Shown one piece after another: positions 54,678-62,309 of a stretch of 64,000 bases of DNA. The notes under the pieces are model-generated. The model was not told the DNA's origin, did not search any database, and saw only the letters and a list, made by a program, of their open reading frames with translations. Source of the stretch: Leptospiraceae bacterium. Lineage in GTDB: Bacteria > Spirochaetota > Leptospiria > Leptospirales > Leptospiraceae. The position numbers and the translations under genes are program-made. The stretch is from NCBI GenBank assembly GCA_016708435.1, contig JADJFV010000034.1, positions 472,956-536,955 on the forward strand. Reading direction: 5' to 3'. Numbering within the stretch: position 1 is the first letter of the stretch; every line of letters starts with the position of its first letter.

Positions 54678-56506
54678 ACACTCAGCCTACAAAAAATGAA
54701 TCCATTCGGTGGATCAATCGCCTAACGATAAAGAATGAAATTCCGCTTTATTTTTTATCGTTTCCTTATTTTATCAATTTTGCAATTTTTTCAACCAATA
54801 TTGAATTTACAAAATTAATTCAAATAGCTTTGTCCGGACTTACGATTTCAACAATACCTTTTATACTGGGCTATTTACTCAGAAGAAAACGATTGTCCGA
54901 CCTATTGTATCTGTTAGATGATCCAGATAAATCAATAACATTAGCAGAAACTTCTCGAATACAAAATGCACTTTTACAGCATCCATTTTGGGAAGGTAGA
55001 GTCATTGTGATTCGATGGACTTTGGCGATATTTGGTTTTTTGGCATTCGCAGTTCCAACCTTTGGTATAGAGGCAAGAGATTCGATTGCAGTGGGATATG
55101 GATGCATCATGATGATTCCCGTTTTGTATTTGAGTTTTTATTACCAGAGCGAAGTGGAATTAATCCCTTTACTCAAATTGAATTCATTTCGAAAAATTCC
55201 ACTGGAGATAAGAGAAATTCGAATATTCACAATTTTTCAAAGAAATTTATTCACTCAAATAGCAATTACACTTTTACCTATTATGACTCTTGGCTACTAT
55301 CTTGTAGCGTATCATATTCACGTTATTGAATTGGCCAACTTAATGGTAGAACTTCCAATCATTATAATCATGATGTTAGCCATTATCCTCTATTTGGCGA
55401 TTGTTGGAAATAATTCTTTGAGTCATGATATTGAAAATATAAATACCTCCATCAGTGATTTAGAAAATGGACGCATTCAGAATAGAGTTCCTCATATTTC
55501 CACTACGAATCTAAATTATACGATCCTCAAAACGAATAGTTTTTTGCAAAAGTTAAATGAATATTTTAAAAATATATATTTAGAATCTTCCAAGATGCAA
55601 GAAACATCTGTAATTTTAAAAGGCAACACTGAGCATGTTTTTTCTGAAATTCACAATGAAAATGAATCCATTCGATCTATCTCACAGGCAATTCAAGATA
55701 TCAATTTAGTATCGAATAGCATTCTGGACACAGTAAAGAGCCAAACAGAAAAAATCGAAAATCTTGAATTAGAATTAGTTAGAATTACAGATTCTATGGT
55801 AATGTTAGCCAATGAATCCAATTCATTAACTTCCATTGCACTGGAGTCAGTAAGTCATTCGCAGAATACTCAGAAAGTGATGGACGATGCTTTGGGAAAA
55901 GTTTCCAATCTTGTTCAGGCAAATGAAAGTATCAAAGAAACTGTTACAATTGTAGAAGAAATTTCAGAGCAGATCAACCTACTCTCGTTAAATGCTTCTA
56001 TTGAAGCGGCAAGAGCTGGCGAATATGGACGAGGCTTTGCGGTAGTAGCCAGTGAGGTTGCAAGGTTAGCTGAAAAGACACAGGAAAATATCAATCGAAT
56101 TAAGATGAATATGAAAAAGTCCAATACTTATTCTAAGGAAAGTATGGAGGCTATGCGTTTGATTCAGACAAGTTTTATATCGTCGATGAATGATACGCAA
56201 GTCATGGCTTCTAACATTGAAAATATGTCGGCAAAATCAAAAGCTAACTCAACCAAAGTCAGAGATGCAAAAACTATAATTATGGATATTGGTTCGCGAG
56301 GAAAAATTATTTCCATGAAAATTGCAGAGCAAGGAAATCAAACCGAAGACATCAATGCACTTCTAGCAGGAATTGGCAATAGCAGTCAATCGATTCTTGA
56401 ATCGTTTCAAAAACTAAAGGAACTATCTGTTCTCGTCCAATCCATCTCTGACAATTTGAATAAAAATCTACAACATTTCGAACTCTCTGAATCTATGGAT
56501 AGGTAA
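54674..56506 (+). CDS. Six-TM methyl-accepting chemotaxis protein
   Basis: 610 residues, GTG start overlapping the SDR stop by 4 bp. Six TM helices lie in the first 260 residues in three pairs, with no large periplasmic domain. After a HAMP-like linker the MA signalling domain follows with the hairpin tip EEISEQINLLSLNASIEAAR and GRGFAVVASEVARLAEKTQE. A sensor buried in the membrane suggests that it detects redox, lipid or proton-motive signals; that is inference. Confidence 0.88.
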   Translation: MNTQPTKNESIRWINRLTIKNEIPLYFLSFPYFINFAIFSTNIEFTKLIQIALSGLTISTIPFILGYLLRRKRLSDLLYLLDDPDKSITLAETSRIQNALLQHPFWEGRVIVIRWTLAIFGFLAFAVPTFGIEARDSIAVGYGCIMMIPVLYLSFYYQSEVELIPLLKLNSFRKIPLEIREIRIFTIFQRNLFTQIAITLLPIMTLGYYLVAYHIHVIELANLMVELPIIIIMMLAIILYLAIVGNNSLSHDIENINTSISDLENGRIQNRVPHISTTNLNYTILKTNSFLQKLNEYFKNIYLESSKMQETSVILKGNTEHVFSEIHNENESIRSISQAIQDINLVSNSILDTVKSQTEKIENLELELVRITDSMVMLANESNSLTSIALESVSHSQNTQKVMDDALGKVSNLVQANESIKETVTIVEEISEQINLLSLNASIEAARAGEYGRGFAVVASEVARLAEKTQENINRIKMNMKKSNTYSKESMEAMRLIQTSFISSMNDTQVMASNIENMSAKSKANSTKVRDAKTIIMDIGSRGKIISMKIAEQGNQTEDINALLAGIGNSSQSILESFQKLKELSVLVQSISDNLNKNLQHFELSESMDR

Positions 56507-56543
56507 TATGGATGCCCCACATAAATTCAATGGTCCGGAATTG

Positions 56544-56714
56544 TCAAAAACATGAATTCTTTTGTGTCGAACTTTCTACATTCTTTGGTTCTTTGTCACT
56601 GTGAAGCCCAGCTTTTTTTCCAGCTTGTTTTAATACTAAACAAAGCTCCCTTAGTTGCGATAACTTTTCGATTCGCATTGTAACTGCGCTTGGACTCATA
56701 TCTATTTTATCCAT
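56544..56714 (-). CDS. Small partner ORF of a nucleotidyltransferase locus
   Basis: 56 codons: MDKIDMSPSAVTMRIEKLSQ, then LRELCLVLKQAGKKAGL and a Ser/Lys-rich end. MSPxAVxxRxxxxSQLRxLCLxL resembles the small proteins encoded directly after minimal nucleotidyltransferase genes. It starts inside the end of the preceding 45-codon remnant. Confidence 0.45.
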   Translation of the reverse strand: MDKIDMSPSAVTMRIEKLSQLRELCLVLKQAGKKAGLHSDKEPKNVESSTQKNSCF

Positions 56715-56844
56715 TTGACTGTAGCCTCTCGATGTCTTCTTGATCTACTTTGCTATTTACCATTCCACCAAACACCGCATAATCAATATTTTCCTCTTCC
56801 AATACTTTTATAATGTTTTTAAATTCCTGTAATAAATTTAGCAT
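56707..56844 (-). pseudogene. Nucleotidyltransferase remnant, internally deleted
   Basis: 45 codons with a good ribosome binding site (GGAGTTAGG). MLNLLQEFKNIIKVLEEENI followed by DYAVFGG is the start of a nucleotidyltransferase-type protein (GG motif), but then it jumps to SKVDQEDIERL, which is the usual C-terminal end. The catalytic DxD part is missing, as if lost by an internal deletion. Confidence 0.5.
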
Positions 56845-56870
56845 ACCTAACTCCTTTACTTATGCAAGGT

Positions 56871-57263
56871 TCAAACATTTTTGTTATCAATCAAACCTAA
56901 TTCTAATGCTTTTTTTTCGATACATTTCTTTTCATAATTCATAAAAGTAATTCCAACCAAAATTCCTTCTTCATTGTATCGCCAAAGACTACCATTCTCT
57001 TTAGGCAAAGTTCTAACAGCATTTTGTGGTTTTTCAAAGCTTACATACATTACATCCGCTTCTTTGTCATAATCGAACGATTCTATAGGAATAAATCTCT
57101 TTGCTGCATGAAGATAGTCTTCTTCTGAATTGTCAATGACACGGAGCATTCCATTCTCCTCTGCTTTTCTGTATGGAATTGCTTCATAGATTTTATATTT
57201 TGTTAGGGATACAGGATAATCAGTATCATCCACACAGATTACATATTGTTTATTTGATTCCAT
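56871..57263 (-). CDS. DUF2283-domain protein
   Basis: 130 residues. YVICVDDTDYPVSLTKYKIY opens an N-terminal unit of unknown fold. SFDYDKEADVMYVSFEKPQN to GILVGITFMNY is the DUF2283 domain found in many toxin-antitoxin-like loci. It is followed 26 bp later by the nucleotidyltransferase remnant and preceded by a REP element, so it lies in a mobile/accessory setting. Confidence 0.65.
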   Translation of the reverse strand: MESNKQYVICVDDTDYPVSLTKYKIYEAIPYRKAEENGMLRVIDNSEEDYLHAAKRFIPIESFDYDKEADVMYVSFEKPQNAVRTLPKENGSLWRYNEEGILVGITFMNYEKKCIEKKALELGLIDNKNV

Positions 57264-57271
57264 TTAATTCG

Positions 57272-57296
57272 CGTAGGGGTTGAATAATTTCAACCC
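57272..57296 (+). repeat. REP element 1 (CGTAG-headed hairpin)
   Basis: CGTAG directly precedes a hairpin GGGTTGAA-TAAT-TTCAACCC. GTAG next to a stem is the REP head recognised by TnpA-REP transposases, one of which is encoded 48 bp further on. Confidence 0.8.
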
Positions 57297-57343
57297 ACAC
57301 TCACAATGAAAGCCACAATTATAAAAGAAGATTTGTTGTTGAT

Positions 57344-57853
57344 TCATTTATAATTTTCATCCTCTAGCCAGTTTTGGGGATTCGCTTCAATATATTGCTT
57401 GATGCGAAAATAATCTTCCTCGGTTCTAATAATATGTTCGTAATAATTTCTCTGCCATTGAAAGTTTTCAAAATTATTTTGATTGCACCATCTAGTCACA
57501 GAAGCTTTATAGGATCGAATTATGGAAGGAATAGAATTCTTTTGCAGATGTTGAAAGGTTGATCTATTTCCTTCAATAGCAACGTCTTGGTGGTTTAATT
57601 GTATTATCCCGTGCAAATGATTTGGCATAATAATATATTCATCTAAATTAGCATTTTGAAAATGCAATGGAATTTCCTTCCAGAATAAATCTGCAATTTT
57701 ACCAATATCTAACAATTCCATTTTATTACATTGAATCCTTCCAAAATCATTCCGTTTATCCTTAACACATATTGTGATATAATAAAAATTACCCGCTGCA
57801 TAGTTATATTCTTTCAATCTAATTGATTTTCTGTTATTGTGTTCCATTTTCAC
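57344..57853 (-). CDS. REP-associated tyrosine transposase (Y1_Tnp, RAYT)
   Basis: 169 residues. The N-terminus KSIRLKEYNYAAGNFYYITI, the HUH motif in MPNHLHGII (HxH) and the nucleophile Tyr in IRSYKASVTRWCNQ are characteristic of TnpA-REP (IS200/IS605-related) transposases. Flanking copies of REP hairpins are found at 57272, 57903-57976, 58855-58928 and 59592-59639. It should nick and join single-stranded REP DNA. Some RAYTs are domesticated and no longer move themselves. Confidence 0.9.
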   Translation of the reverse strand: MKMEHNNRKSIRLKEYNYAAGNFYYITICVKDKRNDFGRIQCNKMELLDIGKIADLFWKEIPLHFQNANLDEYIIMPNHLHGIIQLNHQDVAIEGNRSTFQHLQKNSIPSIIRSYKASVTRWCNQNNFENFQWQRNYYEHIIRTEEDYFRIKQYIEANPQNWLEDENYK

Positions 57854-57902
57854 TCTAATTCAAATTGCAAAATATTTATCGGATACGGGCATTTTTGTAT
57901 TC

Positions 57903-57976
57903 GGGCAGAAATTATTCTGCCCCTACGTGTTCAAAAAATTACATTTATAAACGTAGGGGTTGAATAATTTCAACCC
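57903..57976. repeat. REP pair 2 (inverted, BIME-like)
   Basis: GGGCAGAAATTATTCTGCCC with CTACG, and 24 bp later CGTAGGGG with the TTGAATAATTTCAACCC hairpin, face each other with their GTAG heads inward. The two hairpins have different stem sequences but the same loop type and the same head. Confidence 0.8.
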
Positions 57977-57998
57977 ACAATTACAATGAAACCCACAA

Positions 57999-58172
57999 TT
58001 ACGAAAATATTTTTGCATTAAACCTCTCATCAGCGAAATATTTACTATCACCAATTTTTACCATAGAGCCACCATTTAGAACAATAAAATTTCCATTCGA
58101 AAGTTTACATTTACACTGAGGACAATAGCTAAAAGCTTTTTGTTTATTTGAAAGTTTTTGTTTTTTATTCAT
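57999..58172 (-). CDS. Small zinc-finger protein
   Basis: 57 residues from the ATG at 58172: MNKKQKLSNKQKAFSYCPQC begins it, and CPQCKCKL is a possible zinc knuckle with only three Cys visible, so a zinc site is plausible but unproven. The frame runs further upstream without a better start. It follows the 201-residue gene by 10 bp. Confidence 0.45.
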   Translation of the reverse strand: MNKKQKLSNKQKAFSYCPQCKCKLSNGNFIVLNGGSMVKIGDSKYFADERFNAKIFS

Positions 58173-58182
58173 AGTATTGTAT

Positions 58183-58788
58183 TTAAGCTGCTTTTCTTTT
58201 TGGAATTTTTTCGGGTTCTTCTTTTGGTTCTCCACCATTCCAATCTGGATCAGAATCAAAGACAAGAATGAATTTTCTTTCTGGAAGCGTATCATCTATA
58301 GCAAACTCCAAAGAAAATTCCCCCGTTTCAAAACTAGTTAAGGTTGCAAATTCATCCGACTCTGGGTTTTGATTTTCTTCCCCCAAGATTCGATCCTTAT
58401 GAACGTTATTCGCTATCATATCAATTCTAGCAGCAGTTTGCTTACTTAAAATGGCAATGGTTGGAAATATTGTATACTCTTCCCTAAATTCTATCGCTGA
58501 ATGATAAAGCGTTCTATCCCAATACTGATAATCTTCAAACTCAAAAATTTTTCGAAAGAGAATACATTTTTTAATCTCTCCCAATTCACTCCTATCCTCT
58601 TTCAAGGACTGAATAATTTGTCCGGCTAACTTTTCTGCAGCTTGTTGACTCAGTTTGGATTTCTTTAATAAATAACCAACGATAGAATCTAGACTTTTAG
58701 GTTCGTTGTCAATTTCAACTAACGTATAGATTTTATCCATTAGCCCTTCTAACTTACTCCAATCTATAAATTCCTCTTTTCTTTTCAT
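58183..58788 (-). CDS. Hypothetical protein near REP elements
   Basis: 201 residues, not recognised. Acidic/Lys-rich, helical N-terminus (EFIDWSKLEGLMDKIYTLVE), a central region with YQYWDRTLYHSAIEFREEYT and a C-terminus rich in Pro/Glu/Lys (GGEPKEEPEKIPKRKAA). No TM or signal. It lies between two REP pairs in accessory DNA. It probably is transcribed with the downstream 57-residue gene. Confidence 0.55.
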   Translation of the reverse strand: MKRKEEFIDWSKLEGLMDKIYTLVEIDNEPKSLDSIVGYLLKKSKLSQQAAEKLAGQIIQSLKEDRSELGEIKKCILFRKIFEFEDYQYWDRTLYHSAIEFREEYTIFPTIAILSKQTAARIDMIANNVHKDRILGEENQNPESDEFATLTSFETGEFSLEFAIDDTLPERKFILVFDSDPDWNGGEPKEEPEKIPKRKAA

Positions 58789-58854
58789 TTTTTATTCCTT
58801 ATAGTTTTTTCTCAATACATAGCTTCGCCCCATCATTCCCATATATCAGTAAAT

Positions 58855-58928
58855 GGGCAGAAATTATTCTGCCCCTACGTGTTCAAAAAATTGCATTTAT
58901 AAACGTAGGGGTTGAATATTTTCAACCG
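58855..58928. repeat. REP pair 3 (inverted, one arm decayed)
   Basis: Same structure as pair 2, with 24 bp between the hairpins, but the right-hand hairpin has mutated (GTTGAATATTTTCAACCG instead of a perfect stem). It stands between the 201-residue gene and a nucleotidyltransferase echo at 58950. Confidence 0.75.
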
Positions 58929-58949
58929 ACAATTACAATGAAACCCGCA

Positions 58950-58972
58950 ATGTCTTCTTGATCTACTTTGCT
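58950..58972 (-). pseudogene. 23-bp echo of the nucleotidyltransferase remnant
   Basis: 23 bases at 58950-58972 are identical to 56732-56754, where they encode SKVDQED. On the minus strand both read the same codons. The surroundings differ, so this is a second, smaller remnant of a related gene, next to a REP pair. Confidence 0.4.
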
Positions 58973-59002
58973 TGTATCGCCATTTCCAAATTTCTCTTGT
59001 AG

Positions 59003-59314
59003 TTAAGGAAGTCCAGATCCATACTCAACATACTTGATCTTGAAGTCCTCACCATTCTCTACAAATCGAATTTTAAAACTCTCGCCATATTCGACAAATT
59101 GCCATTTGCCGCAATCTGTCTGTGAATAGGAAACAGGAATAATTTTTAAATCCTCTCCATACTCAACGGCTCGCACTTTAAAGTCTTCCCCATACTCTAC
59201 AATCTTAACCTTCCCACTCAAAGTCTTGCCTCTAAATGTGCAAGCTTTCGAAACCGGCTCCGTCAATATTCCCACTGCAAAGAATAAAATTAAAATCAAT
59301 CCTATCTTCTTCAT
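59003..59314 (-). CDS. Exported protein with VEYGEDFK repeats
   Basis: 103 residues with a signal peptide (MKKIGLILILFFAVGILT). The mature part is almost only short repeats: KIVEYGEDFKVR, AVEYGEDLKI, FVEYGESFKIRF, VENGEDFKI and YVEYGSG, each about ten residues, with two Cys (ACTF and TDCG). Each unit would form a beta strand and turn; the whole could be a small beta-sheet stack. No known family can be named with confidence. Confidence 0.65.
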   Translation of the reverse strand: MKKIGLILILFFAVGILTEPVSKACTFRGKTLSGKVKIVEYGEDFKVRAVEYGEDLKIIPVSYSQTDCGKWQFVEYGESFKIRFVENGEDFKIKYVEYGSGLP

Positions 59315-59425
59315 TGTGAATCCTTTTTTTTAGTTAATTTTTTTATGTAAATGATTAGACGAGGGAATATGGATGATTTACAATAGTGTCGGGAGTTTTC
59401 AAAATGGTGTAATGGAAATTGGATT

Positions 59426-59457
59426 TTTCAGTTGTTGGGTGTTGTTGTGATTGAATG
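59426..59457 (+). repeat. 32-bp motif copy 1
   Basis: TTTCAGTTGTTGGGTGTTG followed by TTGTGATTGAATG. First of five same-strand copies. No plus-strand gene precedes it directly. Confidence 0.55.
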
Positions 59458-59493
59458 CGAAATATATACGAGCTAATTTGGTTTTCAATAAAG

Positions 59494-59547
59494 AGATTTT
59501 TTTTGACAGGATTAACAAGATTTACAGGATGAATAATCCCGAAAATG
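59494..59547 (-). repeat. Dispersed repeat copy 3 (inverted relative of 17131-17211)
   Basis: GACAGGATTAACAAGATTTA then CAGGATGAATAATCC is the reverse complement of the core of the repeat at 17131-17211. It lies in a 427-bp gap without genes between the repeat protein and the 48-codon ORF. Confidence 0.65.
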
Positions 59548-59591
59548 AATTTATCTTGTGTATATCAAAGACTACTGGTAGAAATTATAAC

Positions 59592-59639
59592 GGGCAGAAA
59601 TTATTCTGCCCCTACGTAGGGGTTGAATAATTTCAACCC
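59592..59639. repeat. REP pair 4, fused at CTACGTAG
   Basis: The two REP hairpins overlap head to head: GGGCAGAAATTATTCTGCCC, then CTACGTAG, then GGGTTGAATAATTTCAACCC. There is no spacer, in contrast to pairs 2 and 3, which suggests a more compact unit or a recent joining product. Confidence 0.8.
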
Positions 59640-59741
59640 GAATATTCGAAAATACAAATCTTATATTCTAAATGGAATTGGTGTGTAAAGAATGCATGTA
59701 GATATCTAGCGGCTAATGTGAAATAGGAGAAGGTGAAGAGC

Positions 59742-59888
59742 ATGGAAAAAAAACCAGATAAAAACAAGAAAGATAAGCCTGCGATAATGACAGGCAGACA
59801 ATTCAAAGAAGCGGTTAAAAATAGTCCTAATCTTAGGAAACTTGCAAAAGATTTGGAAAAAGATATTGAAGAGGAATTCAATAAATGA
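59742..59888 (+). CDS. Small Lys-rich protein, 48 residues
   Basis: MEKKPDKNKKDKPAIMTGRQ followed by FKEAVKNSPNLRKLAKDLEK and DIEEEFNK. A GGAGAAGG region about ten bases upstream is a plausible ribosome binding site. Amphipathic and basic, with an acidic end; similar in size to small antitoxin or regulator proteins, but no family is recognised. Copy 2 of the 32-bp motif begins 12 bp after its stop. Confidence 0.5.
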   Translation: MEKKPDKNKKDKPAIMTGRQFKEAVKNSPNLRKLAKDLEKDIEEEFNK

Positions 59889-59900
59889 AATTTATGATCA

Positions 59901-59932
59901 TTTCCGTTGTAGGTTGTTGTTGTGATTGAATG
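59901..59932 (+). repeat. 32-bp motif copy 2
   Basis: TTTCCGTTGTAGGTTGTTG followed by TTGTGATTGAATG. It lies 12 bp after the stop of the 48-codon ORF. Confidence 0.55.
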
Positions 59933-59964
59933 GTAGGTTTTCAGCATATGCAGAAAGAATAGGT

Positions 59965-60127
59965 ATGAAGAATAAAAATTACTTATGATCCTGATGGTCA
60001 TTATGTTATAATAAATGATATTAGTATTGCGAAAAATATGTTTATCTGTGATGATCCTTTAAATGGAAAAGACATGAAATATTCAATAGATATAATTCAG
60101 GAGGCTTGGACGCTAGATGTTGTATAA
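59965..60127 (+). pseudogene. Frameshifted small ORF
   Basis: An ATG at 59965 leads after one extra base into an open frame KITYDPDGHYVIINDISIAK, then NMFICDDPLNGKDMKY and an end EAWTLDVV before TAA at 60125. Removing one base near 59971 would give a protein of about 53 residues starting MKIKITYDP. It overlaps the nuclease-like gene by 11 bp. Confidence 0.35.
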
Positions 60128-60638
60128 ATTATTTTTTTTAATTTTTATTTTCGTATCCTTAATATATTCTGAGGGTGATTACACTTGGGATTATGTAGAT
60201 AAGGTAATTAGTGGTGATACTTTCCACATAAAAGATGATAAACTAATTATTAAACTGGACACAGTAAAAGCTCCTGATGTAAAAACGAAAGAGGGACTAA
60301 GAGCAAAAAGGGAACTAGAAAAACTAATTTTAGGAAAGAAAGTTTACATTATATTTACTAAGAAAGAAAAGAATCATATTTTAGCACTTGTTTTTATGGC
60401 TAATGATTCGCTTGAAAATTGGCGAACAGATAAACAAATAAAATATGACCTTTTGCGTAAAGGAACTGTAAAGAAGTTTAAATACTATGAGTTAGAATCT
60501 GACCATATTATGAAAAAATCTTATGATGCCTGGTTTAAGACTAAAAAAATTAAAACAAGCACACATTTTACAAAAAAAGAAACAGAAGATTTTTTGAAAT
60601 GGCGAGATGAACAAATGAGAAGCGGAAAATACGAATAA
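60117..60638 (+). CDS. Exported nuclease-like protein (SNase fold), altered active site
   Basis: 173 residues with a signal peptide (MLYKLFFLIFIFVSLIYSEG). VDKVISGDTFHIKDDKLIIK and LDTVKAPD match the staphylococcal-nuclease pattern of GDT and RL-G-D-APE, but the catalytic Arg is replaced by Lys and the Glu by Asp. EGLRAKRELEKLILGKKVYI is the next conserved block. It may be a weak nuclease or a binding domain only. Copy 3 of the 32-bp motif follows directly after the stop. Confidence 0.65.
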   Translation: MLYKLFFLIFIFVSLIYSEGDYTWDYVDKVISGDTFHIKDDKLIIKLDTVKAPDVKTKEGLRAKRELEKLILGKKVYIIFTKKEKNHILALVFMANDSLENWRTDKQIKYDLLRKGTVKKFKYYELESDHIMKKSYDAWFKTKKIKTSTHFTKKETEDFLKWRDEQMRSGKYE

Positions 60639-60639
60639 A

Positions 60640-60671
60640 TTTCATTTGCAGGTCGTTGTTGTGATTGAATG
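60640..60671 (+). repeat. 32-bp motif copy 3
   Basis: TTTCATTTGCAGGTCGTTG followed by TTGTGATTGAATG. It begins 2 bp after the nuclease-like stop codon. Confidence 0.6.
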
Positions 60672-60750
60672 GTAGTTACCTTTTCCTCTCCCTTGATAGA
60701 AAATCGGAGCATTATAATTTCTTTTATGTTATAACAGTGAAGCTTGATTG

Positions 60751-60897
60751 TCATAAGTCCGGTATTTCGTCAGGGTGTTCGTCGAAGTATTTTATTTTTT
60801 CCATAACTTCTTTTTCATGTTCAGCTTCTTCTTCAGGTGTCCGACTAAACATACTTTCTAACTCTTCTAGGGTGCAAACATCTGTATCATCTTTCAT
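60751..60897 (-). CDS. Acidic small protein, BrnA-like antitoxin candidate
   Basis: 48 residues: MKDDTDVCTLEELESMFSRT then PEEEAEHEKEVMEKIKYFDE and HPDEIPDL. Acidic, with the pattern of the N-terminus of BrnA/type II antitoxins (EEEAEI-(K)-I-DPD-PEL), but it stops where the DNA-binding part should begin. It may be a truncated antitoxin. It is the only minus-strand gene candidate in this stretch. Confidence 0.4.
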   Translation of the reverse strand: MKDDTDVCTLEELESMFSRTPEEEAEHEKEVMEKIKYFDEHPDEIPDL

Positions 60898-61034
60898 TTC
60901 TTTGACATCCTAATATATTTGACTTGAATATCTAAAAACGAAATACAAACAAATGATTTTATTCACAACAAACCCCATCCGGGAGATAACGGGATTTTGT
61001 TTGAGGCTTCTGAAAATAGGAAAACTATTTATAA

Positions 61035-61142
61035 GTGAACCCACAAAAAGAAATTGAACTCTTTCAAAAGATTAACGAACTCCTTGCGAAAATTTCCAAG
61101 TTACAAACACTAAGCCGACGAAATCAGCTTAGTGTTCTTTAG
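61035..61142 (+). CDS. Tiny ORF ending in a hairpin
   Basis: 35 codons from GTG 61035: VNPQKEIELFQKINELLAKI then SKLQTLSRRNQLSVL. A helical heptad pattern is present. Its end overlaps a terminator hairpin, so it is probably the last bit of a short or broken gene. No family is recognised. Confidence 0.3.
   Translation: MNPQKEIELFQKINELLAKISKLQTLSRRNQLSVL
61106..61140 (+). terminator. Terminator-like hairpin
   Basis: AACACTAAGC pairs perfectly with GCTTAGTGTT around CGACGAAATCA and is followed by CTTTAGTTT. A terminator is likely, although the T tract is imperfect. Confidence 0.55.
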
Positions 61143-61252
61143 TTTGATTTGTTTAGTTTTTGTGTATGCAACACACAAAAACTAGGATTTCTTATTCACT
61201 TTCTTTGACGATATCGATTGACAGGATTTTATACAAGGAATTTTTAATACCT

Positions 61253-61438
61253 ATGAAAGACAAAATTTTAGGATTTATTCTAGTCTGTGCTTCTTCTTGG
61301 GTCGCATGCCTAGAAATTAATAGAGAGAACCAAGATTTACTTTTTTATCTTGTTCTTATTGTAATGAGTTTCAATTTTTTAATTGGTCTTGTTCTGCTTT
61401 TCAGAAAATCAACTAGAACAGATGAGATGATTTCTTGA
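61253..61438 (+). CDS. Small two-TM membrane protein
   Basis: 61 residues from the ATG at 61253: MKDKILGFILVCASSWVACL (helix 1), then LLFYLVLIVMSFNFLIGLVL (helix 2) and a basic tail. The open frame extends 31 codons upstream, but that part lacks membrane character and has no ribosome binding site. Function unknown. Confidence 0.45.
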   Translation: MKDKILGFILVCASSWVACLEINRENQDLLFYLVLIVMSFNFLIGLVLLFRKSTRTDEMIS

Positions 61439-61497
61439 ATTCACTTTAGATGGAATAAAAAGGACTTTAATGCGCTTTCGCTAAAAATGGGGATTTA

Positions 61498-62193
61498 ATG
61501 GAAAGACTAGAACCAAATTCTTTAAAAGAAATTACAGATGAAATGGAAAGACTCTTTGATTTCTTCAATGAAAAATTCTATCTTTCAAAACTAGAACGTC
61601 CAGTGCTAAGAATTCATCTAGGAAAACTAGGCAGAAAGACGACGGAAAGTTGGGTTTCTAAGATTAGGTTGAACAAGGGAAATGAGACTATTTATGAATT
61701 AAACTTTATTGCAGAATTAATGCAAAGAAGAACAAAGAAAAATATTCCTGAAATAGTTTGCGCCTTACTGCATGAAATGGTTCATCTGTCCAATCAGCAA
61801 AACAATATTCAAGACATGGCTGGTAACGGGGCACACCTTCGGAAAACATTTGCAGTTCTGGCAAAAGCGAAAGGACTCATGATTGAGTTTAAGGACAATT
61901 ATCCGCGTATCATTACACCTGATTTATCATATGAGGGAGTAATCTATTATAATGAATTTCGTTTCAATGAATCTCTTTTAAATGTGTTTCATACTTTACC
62001 CAATCTGGAAATTCTTGCAAATCAAGAACATCAATCTAGTTCAGAGGCAAATGACAATAAGCCAATAAAAAAGCCTAAGTTGAAAAACCTATTCTGTCCC
62101 GTATGCGGAATAAAGGCTTACGTTGCCTATGGACTTAAAACTAATATCATTTGTGGTGCATGTAATATTGCTTTGGTAGAAAAGAATAATTAG
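61498..62193 (+). CDS. SprT-like zinc metalloprotease-domain protein
   Basis: 231 residues. MERLFDFFNEKFYLSKLERP opens a SprT-like domain, CALLHEMVHLSNQQ gives the zinc HExxH, and the third ligand is in the following NGAHLRKTFAVL segment. The C-terminus has a zinc ribbon (CPVCGIKAY and CGACN). SprT/Spartan proteins resolve DNA-protein crosslinks; bacterial SprT-like proteins are often in mobile DNA. A GGGGAT region precedes the ATG. Copy 4 of the 32-bp motif follows 84 bp later. Confidence 0.85.
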   Translation: MERLEPNSLKEITDEMERLFDFFNEKFYLSKLERPVLRIHLGKLGRKTTESWVSKIRLNKGNETIYELNFIAELMQRRTKKNIPEIVCALLHEMVHLSNQQNNIQDMAGNGAHLRKTFAVLAKAKGLMIEFKDNYPRIITPDLSYEGVIYYNEFRFNESLLNVFHTLPNLEILANQEHQSSSEANDNKPIKKPKLKNLFCPVCGIKAYVAYGLKTNIICGACNIALVEKNN

Positions 62194-62277
62194 GATCGTT
62201 TGTGCTGGAAAACACTTTGTATTTACTAGACTGACTTAAAGATTCAAAAGACTGTAAGCTAAATATTTTATTAATTA

Positions 62278-62309
62278 TTTCAGTTGCAGTTTGTCGTTTT
62301 GATTGAATG
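62278..62309 (+). repeat. 32-bp motif copy 4
   Basis: TTTCAGTTGCAGTTTGTCG followed by TTTTGATTGAATG. It lies 84 bp after the SprT-like gene and ends in a potential ATG. Confidence 0.55.

Noticed and set aside
59633..60001. Minus-strand frame of 122 codons over REP pair 4
   Set aside because: It runs through a REP hairpin and opposite the 48-codon plus-strand ORF; Ser/Phe-rich with no ribosome binding site.
60665..60913. Plus-strand frame of 82 codons after motif copy 3
   Set aside because: Its sequence is Ser-rich noise opposite the acidic minus-strand ORF at 60751-60897, which has a better start and composition.
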